From Cepaea nemoralis (taxonomy: Eukaryota; Mollusca; Gastropoda; Stylommatophora; Helicidae), in contig JACEFZ010022415.1 in assembly GCA_014155875.1 (NCBI GenBank), positions 379,928 to 443,927 on the forward strand: a stretch of 64,000 bases of DNA. Reading direction: 5' to 3'. The stretch's first letter is position 1. Each line of letters opens with the position of its first letter. Positions 57,230 through 64,000 of this stretch are shown here, piece by piece. The position numbers were made by a program, and so were the translations under genes. A model generated the notes under the pieces. That model was given only the letters and a program-made list of their open reading frames with translations, did no database searches and had not been told where the DNA came from.

Positions 57230-57500
57230 CCAGAAATTTTGGACTCAACTATCGTATAACAGTAGATGGTACTCCTGCTTTTGTTGGGCGGCGTTCACCA
57301 AACCCGACACGTGTGCCAATGGTTTCGGGCGATGGGGGGGGGGGGCATTCTTTGCTGATCCGGCAGCTTCTGCAGGTGGTCTTGTTCTTGATGTATTGCT
57401 TGTTAACTTTCAGCAGAAGTAAACTAGGCAGGCCGGGAAAGAGATCATGCTGCATGGGTAAAAGTTGGTCTCCACAATTCAGCCCAGATTGTGTGTATCA
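57230..57500 (+). mobile_element. LINE A 5' non-coding fragment
   Basis: GTTGGGCGGCGTTCACCAAA, GTGCCAATGGTTTCGGGCG and AACTAGGCAGGCCGGGAAAG match the LINE A2 5' region (reverse complement of 48540-48890) in the same order. Divergence is clear and about 90 bases of A2 are replaced. No endonuclease or RT follows. Confidence 0.7.
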
Positions 57501-57657
57501 GATTCTCACCCAGGGTTGCGACGCGTCGTCTGTACCAACACCAGACGAAAGCAACCGGGCTCAACTTTGAGCGATGATTAAACAAGCAGTTATTACGCAG
57601 CGTCTTCGACAACGCCAGCAAAAGTCAGCCAGGCGCAGCCCTGAGCAACGCTAAGCC

Positions 57658-58091
57658 TGTGACGGGTCAGTCAGAACACTGCGTGAAAGGAGTGGCTCAC
57701 GCAGGGGGACTGTACCCCGGCTGGCGAGAATACTAAACGGCCAGCAGACTGGCTTGAGACGCCGTATCGCACAGACGGGTTTGAATGGTTGCTGGTAATG
57801 AATGGAGTTTGAGCATGAACCGAGAGCTAGCCTGCACGAGTGTTAGAGACCGAATGCCTGTGTGATTGCCTTGTAAGTGTATCGCATTGATGTATTGCAT
57901 TGATATATTATATGATGACATTATGAATTATGATTGCGCGATGTATGCATTGATTGTAAAGTGTGCGTTGCGCGAATAAAGTGTTGGAATCGTTATTGCC
58001 GTGGGTCACGTCAAGTGATTTAATAACTGTAATTAGTTTCTCACTTGTCAACAAACGAGCCTTTATACTTGCCTTACGCAAGACCCTGACA
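57658..58091 (+). repeat. E1 probable 5' LTR
   Basis: 434 bp starting TGTGACGGGT and ending AGACCCTGACA, which are imperfect inverted ends. It holds TATATTA at 57904-57910 and AATAAA at 57975-57980. The partner LTR is outside the window, so the boundaries rest on termini and position only. Confidence 0.6.
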
Positions 58092-58706
58092 AGTGCGAAC
58101 GTGGGGTCTACGTCCTCGAACCATTTAGTTATGAAATAAGTGCAAGTGATTGAAATTAGAAGAAATAAGTGGAAAGGACAAACATGGCGTCCATGCCCTT
58201 GAATCGTCCTTGAGTAAGAAAGGGAGTACGAACGCAGCTTAAATCAGTTGTTGTAAAATAGAAGTGTGATATTTTAAGCGGAAAGTTCTGAAAGATTGGA
58301 AATCGAGTGATAGATTGCGGTGAAAAGACGACTGAACGACTAACAATAATACTTGACTTCATACACACCTACAAAAAAAAAACATCGTTTACATCACATA
58401 CACCACACACTTGCACATGTTCTAATTTCTCTTGTTCCAAAAACAACAGGTTGTTTTGTGTCATCCGTACCTGTTGTTGTAAAGTCCATTTTTTGTCGAC
58501 CTGAAATAAGATCCAGTGTGTATTCGGGCAGTAACAAACAGCCATTGTCCGACACATCGTTCAAGAAATACTTGGGTATACAATTTTTTCTCCTCTTTAT
58601 ACTTTTGGATAATCAGGCCAAAGCATAGGCTGTATTAGTAAAAATTGTAAATTACTAACAACATTATTACATTTGTGAATATACATTTCATCGAACACAT
58701 TTCATC

Positions 58707-60300
58707 ATGTCGACTTTAAACGATTTCATTGAAATGGGTTTAAAAATGAAACTGTCTGGTAAGGAGTTGAATAACTGGAGTGAGAGAAAGTATGCAGAAT
58801 ATCTCCTATTACAGGAAAAAGCAATGAAACGTGAAGATAGAGCTGCCGAAAGAGCTTTGACACTGAAACAGTCAGAAACTGAGGCAGAAGTAAGAAAAGC
58901 TGAAATTGCTGCGCAACGTAAACGAGAAGAGCTGGAAATGCAGCTGAAAATTGAACAGCTGAAAACTGAAACTTTTAAGGAGAAAGAAGATAGGAAGTCA
59001 GATAAAGAACAACCGTACAAAAAGTACCAGGGGATTGTTAAAACTTACACCACGGGCGACTGCATAGCAGCCTTCACCCAAAATTTTGAATGCATTATGG
59101 AATATTATGAAGTCCCAAAGACTGAATGGCATATGATATATATGAGAAGTCTTTCTGGGGAACCTCTGAAAGTAATATAGACTATTCCCAATGAACTGAA
59201 GAAAGATTATCAGTATATTAAAGCTAAATTTATGTCTCATTTCCTATTGGATGAGGCAGGTTACAGGGAACAGTTCAGTAAATTGTCACCTAAACCAACT
59301 CAAACGTTCTCTGATTACATCTCAGTAGTACATAATATTTTTGCTAAGTGGCTGTCAGCAGCCAATGTGAAAGATAGTTTTGATAGACTGAAAGATCTTA
59401 TTTTGAGAGACAAAATTATTACATCCACTTTTTTCAAAATTTCCATTGGAATGTCAGTGTGAGAGTGTTCAACAGATTGAAAGTCGTGGCGCTGGTTATT
59501 TTGCAGCCAACAAACAATGTTTCAATAATGAAGTGAATAGTACAAACTTTGTAGTGGCAGCTACATATGACAGATCTAAGTCAGTACCTTACAATAAGCA
59601 GAAACTATATAAACAACCTGCTGAGAAGTATAATCATTGCAGATACTGCCAGGTTTCACACAACGAAAACGAGATGTGTGACAAACACCCAGGGTACAAC
59701 TCTTACTTGCGTAATTACATAACTAAGCAAGATAAGGAGAGAAGGAACGACAGACGTAACACCAAATGCTTCCTCTGTAAAGCTTATGGCCACTGGTGCA
59801 AGAATTGTGAAGGCAATAAAATGACTAGAAAGTCTAATGCGGCCATATTTGAAAACTCGTCCTCAGATGAGGAAAGTGTAGAAGATCATCCTGTACATTC
59901 AGCACAGTCCATCGATGTGTTTCACCATGAAAAATGTACCATCTGTGATCGTTTCCATGAGGATGGCGTTTTAACATGCGGCCATTCCATACCTGTTACA
60001 AATGAGGAGGCCAACTTAGTAATTGACTCTAAAGGAAAATTGAACATCCACGAGGGGTATGCTAATGGTAAACCTGCCACTGTTTTACGCGATAGCGGCA
60101 GTACTCTCATTGGTCTTAAAAGAGACTATATTTCACCCTCAGAGTATACTGGGAAACATGTTACATGCAGAACTTTCTCAGGTAACATCGAGAAATACCC
60201 GCTTGCATGGGCATATATAGATACACCATTTCTTAAAGGAAGAGTCAAATGCACAGCATTAACCAATCCTTGTTGCGATATTATTATTCGGTAACCTTCC
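58707..60300 (+). pseudogene. gag: E1 Gag and protease
   Basis: Starts at 58707 with MSTLNDFIEMGLKMKLSGKE; a coiled coil rich in Glu, Lys and Arg runs to about residue 100. The capsid region (WHMIYMRSLSGEPLKVI) is cut by TAG at 59178-59180 and continues in the same frame to about 59440, where it shifts. The knuckles CRYCQVSHNENEMC and CFLCKAYGHWCKNC (59767-59808) follow, then an acidic stretch, the Cys/His module KCTICDRFHEDGVLTCGH (59932-59985) and the aspartic protease with DSG at 60091-60099. EYTGKHVTCRTFSG and the NPCCDIII segment match E2. The frame breaks again near 60290. Confidence 0.9.
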
Positions 60301-60779
60301 TGAGGTAAATGATATGCCACATGACGTTGTAACATCACCTGTCACTTGTAACATTGACAACACCATTTCATCTTCATCTCAGATTACTGTTCATAATGTA
60401 TTGCCACCTGTGAATGAATGCATGTATGCCAATTCGTTAACGGCAGCAAATGAATGTACTGAGCGAAAGATAACACCAAAGTGTAATGTGAGTGATAACC
60501 GTGAAAGTACAAATGCAGTAACCAGATCTACTGCTCAAATGCAAGATCGAATCGATCAGACAGAGGCTTTACAAATAGTAAGCCCAGTTGTAACATCTCC
60601 TGAAACAACTAGGGAGAAATTTATAACAGCCCAAAAAGCCGATCGATCTTTGCAGAAATATTTTAAATTAATAGGCCAAAAGCCACGAGTATCTAAGAAC
60701 TGCCAGATGGCATTTTGCTCTGAAAAATGGAATTCTGACACGGTACTATACCAAAGGTTCTAGCACTACAGAACAAACG
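60301..60779 (+). pseudogene. E1 protease-integrase linker
   Basis: A Thr/Asn/Ser-rich frame (60314-60763) joins protease and integrase. Near its end, EKFITAQKADRSLQKYFKLIG matches E2 (FIEAQRTDQTITHYFKLLG) and is the usual segment before an integrase zinc finger. A frame change near 60710-60780 separates it from the finger. Confidence 0.75.
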
Positions 60780-61850
60780 GTGCTATCATCAGAAAACCGT
60801 AACCAAGCATTACATCTAGCGCATGACATACCATTTGCAGGGCATATGGCTTACGCCAAAACCCGAGCTAGGTTACTTACTCAGTTCTATTGGCCTAAAT
60901 TCTGCAATGATACCAAACAGTATTGCAGATCTTGTGACATCTGCCAAAAGCTTGGTAAAAAGGGTAAACACCCGCAAGCTGAACTGCAAGTCACTGATTT
61001 GGCAAGCAGACCATTTGAAAAGATCTCTGTCGATATAGTTGGTCCTCTTAACCACATAACATCGAAAGGTAATAAATATATTGTAACAATAATTGACCTC
61101 TGTAGTCGATGGCCAGAAGCTATTCCCCTTAAGAATATAACTTCCAAAGACATCATGGAAGTCTTCTTCCATATTTTTTCAAGGGTAGGATTCCCTGATA
61201 CCATCCTCTCGGATCGGGGTAGTCAATTCATATCATTCAGCCACACAAGCTTTCACCAAAATGTTAGGAATAAGGCAAGTGTTTAATACCCCGTACATCT
61301 CATCAACTGGTATTATAGAAAAGATTAATGGGGATCTTAAACATATGCTCTCAAAAGTTACCCAAGAACACCCTGAAGACTGGGATACGTATCTACCTGC
61401 TATTTTATTTGCATACCGGGAAGTGCCCCATGCTAGCACTGGGTTCTCACCATTTGAAATTGTGTATGGTGCCAAACCACGCGGCCCATTATCTATGTAC
61501 CATTCAATGTTGACTGAAAGTGAATCTATACATAAACCCATTTCATCGTATGAGCATGTAACATCATTGCGTGATAGAATAATGAAATCGTGTGTGTTAG
61601 CCAAAGAAGCACTAAAACAATCAGGTGCTATCTACCGACAGTATGCTAACAGAGGAAACAGAACAATAACACTGACGCCAGGACAGGACGTGCTTCTTCT
61701 ATTGCCAAGCGACAGACATCTACTGACAGACTCATGGCAAGGACCGTTCAAAGTTTTACGACAAATTTCGACGGTAGATTACGAAATTGCAGTTAAGGAC
61801 AAACACAAGATATTCCACATAAACATGCTAAAGCCATATTACAACAGAGA
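60780..61850 (+). pseudogene. pol: E1 integrase
   Basis: Inserts the cDNA into host DNA. H2C2 finger: LHLAHDIPFAGHMA, QFYWPKFCND, CRSCDICQ. Catalytic triad: Asp in ISVDIVGPL near 61032, Asp in LSDRGSQF near 61212, Glu in GIIEKINGDLK at 61318-61320, a spacing of about 35 residues between the last two. One frame change lies near 61235-61260. The C-terminal module has WQGPFKVLRQI near 61737 and FHINMLKPYY near 61815, the GPY/F type found in Ty3/gypsy-like integrases. All three acidic residues are preserved; only the frame is broken. Confidence 0.92.
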
Positions 61851-63409
61851 CGAGGACCAGATAGAAATTACAGCAAGCACGACAATAGTGGACCAAACAG
61901 ATGACGACGATACTGACGAAATACCAACACCACTACTGGACACGACAACCAACCTACAGGACATCAAGATTAACCCCAAGCTGACGCAGACACAGACGGA
62001 CAGTTGCAGACAAGTGTTACAAGAATATAGCACTATTTTTTCTAACAACCCAGGAGAAACAGACTTAGTGCATCATCATATTATTTTGACGTCCGACATC
62101 CCAATAAAATGCAGACCGTACTCCATTCTCATACACTACAAAGACAAACTACACCAGGAAATTATCGACTTAGAGAAAAATCATATCATCAGACGTTCAC
62201 AATCACATTTTTGTTCTCTTATTGTCATTGTGAAGAAAAAGGACAACACTTTAAGACTCTGTGTTGACTATCGTAAACTCAACAGCATCACACAGTTGGA
62301 TTTAGAACCGATGAGCAACTGTGAAGACATACTGACTGAACTAACAATCGCACGTTACTTTACGCAACTGGACATGACAAAAGTGTATTGGCAAATACCG
62401 GTACACGAACAGAGCATACATTTGACAGCATTTGCCACACCCTGGGGTCTATACGAATGGTGCAAGCTTCCATTCGGGCTAGTAAATGCTCCTGCCACAT
62501 TTGTAAGAATGTCAAGACTGCTTTTGACAGACATTCCAAATATAATTTGGTACATGGACGACATTTGCATACACACAAGCAACATGACGGGCCATGTAAT
62601 GACATTATGACAGACATTCGACAGGATCAGACAACACGGACTAACTGTCAAACCATCTAAAGTCGAGATAGCCTTTCAAGAAATTTTTTTGGGGGCTACA
62701 AAATCTCAAACGGCTTCATCTCGACTGACGATAACATCGTGACCAGAATTCTACAATTGTCGCTTCCGACAACTAAGAAAGAGTTGCGAAGTGTCTTAGG
62801 TCTCTTAAATTATTATAGACAATTTATTCCTCATTTTGCTGAACAGACCGAATGTTTCACCAATTTACTAACAAGGAACCATCCAAATGTTATTGTGAAC
62901 AGCAAATGCTTAGAGCCTGCTTTTTCCAAAGTATTATCTTATTTTTCAAAGAAACCGATTCTCAAATTGCCTGATCATAACAATACTTTCAGGTTAAGAT
63001 GTGATGCGAGCTCCGTAGCGATCGGAGGTGTACTTCTCCAAGAACACGACCAAATTCTAAACCCTGTCTATTATGTCAGCCGTAAGCTGAAAGACAGCGA
63101 ACGGAAGTACAGTAACTGGAAGCCCTTGCTCTGGTATTTTCGGTACGTAAACTGTCCCGATTTCTTTTAGGAAAACATTTCATTATAGAAACGGACAATA
63201 GTCCATTGACCATTATCACCAGGAGTACGCCAAGTAATCACAAAGTGGCAAGATGGGCCTTTCTTCTGCAGGATTATAGCTTTGAAGTAAGACACATAAG
63301 CGGCTCACAAAATTCACTAGCAGACCTTCTATCTAGATGCCCGTACGACCCATCAAGTAGCCAGGTAACACCTGAGCACACTGCAGATATTGTGCAAACT
63401 GCAAAATAA
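61851..63409 (+). pseudogene. pol: E1 reverse transcriptase and RNase H
   Basis: It follows integrase after an acidic linker (DQTDDDDTDEIPTP). RT motifs: IKCRPYSI, QEIIDLEKNHIIRRSQS, LRLCVDYRKLNS, FTQLDMTKVYWQIPV (first catalytic Asp), LPFGLVNAPATF, and YMDD at 62551-62562. A TGA stop lies at 62608-62610, and a frame change in the T/G run near 62685-62695. RNase H has LRCDASSVAIGG, IETDNSPLTI and HISGSQNSLADLLSR; another break lies near 63120-63170. The frame ends at 63407-63409 with nothing coding after it. Confidence 0.92.
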
Positions 63410-64000
63410 TAGTGCTCAACACCACAGCCAATGTTAACACTGTGTCAGTAACGCTGTGAAGAACGATGTGATAGGGATGAATGAATCTCCCAGTGTAAGT
63501 ACATTGTATATACTATATTATTATAAAAATGTGTGTGTTGAATATGGGTGAGATATGTGATAGAACGTGTATACTATTTTAAATATGTATTAAACATTAA
63601 CATGAGCGTAACAGGACAGTACTACAGGATCCAACAACTTACTGAACTGAACTACTTCAAGTAATCCTGAGTAACTACACCACAGAATGTCCACCGCATT
63701 TTAATCAGTATGAAAGAGACTGTGACAACCGAATCCTAGAAGAACACTGTAAACCACACGGAAGAAACTATTCAACAGCTGTTTTCAAGAACTGGTTATT
63801 CCGTGAAGTGAAAATCCATCCAAAACGGAAGAACGTGATGTGACGACCAACCGAACTCACTGGAACAACACACCAGCTATAAACTTCCGGTATTTTTGCA
63901 TATTAATTTTAAAGTTAGCAGACGAAAAAAAAAAAACTTTAAAAAAATTTTTGTCCAAAAAAAAAGGCTTTTTTTTTTACAATTTTTTTTAATTTTAAAC
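63410..64000. other. E1 3' non-coding region
   Basis: No frame or LTR is visible. The last 80 bases are A and T runs (A12 near 63926, T10 near 63971). The 3' LTR should lie beyond the window. Confidence 0.55.

Larger units (their letters stand above)
57658..64000 (+). mobile_element. E1: LTR retrotransposon of Gmr1-like order (Gag-PR-IN-RT-RH), right end outside window
   Basis: From the probable 5' LTR (57658-58091) the order is gag (58707), CCHC knuckles, protease (near 60091), integrase (60790-61850), RT (about 61950-62700) and RNase H (to 63409). Integrase and RT share one open frame at 61261-62610, so the order is read directly. The protein sequences are Ty3/gypsy-like: GPY/F module after the integrase core, YMDD RT. 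Ordinary Ty3/gypsy elements place integrase last. The copy has about eight stops or frame changes and is inactive. The 3' LTR is not seen before base 64000. Confidence 0.92.

Noticed and set aside
63410..64000. 3' LTR of E1 inside the window
   Set aside because: No stretch here matches 57658-58091; the A/T runs at the end are not an LTR.

Overview
This window is eukaryotic, almost certainly from an invertebrate animal genome. It shows no operons or bacterial ribosome sites. It is packed with metazoan retroelements: LINEs with an apurinic-type endonuclease, RNase H-bearing LINEs, tRNA-derived SINEs, a Penelope-like element with a GIY-YIG endonuclease, and Ty3/gypsy-related LTR elements. Long GT/TA/GA/ATC/ACTA microsatellites are also present. 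The LINE types recall lophotrochozoans such as molluscs, but that is an impression, not a proof. I found no host gene that I can support; almost every credible reading frame belongs to a transposable element.

Layout. 1-1869: 3' part of a LINE (family A). 3072-5395: diverged tandem duplication. 5535-6045: RNase H remnant and a 26-bp-type minisatellite. 6528-8446: 5'-truncated LINE (family B) with a 12-bp target duplication. 9607-16334: LTR element E3 (minus) with two 718-bp LTRs. 17425-18664: RNase H LINE (family X) whose end has grown into a minisatellite. 19045-19312: LINE family Z 3' end. 20421-27630: LTR element E2 (minus). 27690-28405: LINE X. 28625-32007: simple repeats, SINEs and a decayed LINE Z. 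32175-32713: LINE A with a 17-bp duplication. 32944-43743: LTR element E4 (plus), 665-bp LTRs, 5-bp duplication ATTTC, carrying a 3.7-kb palindromic Penelope-like insertion. 44078-49210: a LINE Z derivative, then a LINE X split by a near-complete LINE A (44946-48914, 12-bp duplication). 49210-57657: LINE fragments and a quiet 5-kb stretch. 57658-64000: LTR element E1 (plus), cut by the window end.

The LTR elements are the main interest. E1, and E2 in decayed form, encode Ty3/gypsy-type proteins in the order Gag, protease, integrase, reverse transcriptase, RNase H. Integrase therefore lies before RT, as in Gmr1-type elements, not after RT as in ordinary gypsy. E3 and E4 are related by their Gag N-terminus and protease but stop at the integrase zinc finger and then run into unrelated tails. 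They lack integrase core, RT and RNase H, yet keep well-matched LTRs. They look like non-autonomous partners that would need enzymes supplied in trans by relatives such as E1. E4 has one open frame of about 650 codons apart from the nested insertion, but its protease aspartate is Asn.

The nesting gives a relative history: LINE A inside LINE X, the Penelope-like palindrome inside E4, and SINE DNA inside LINE Z.
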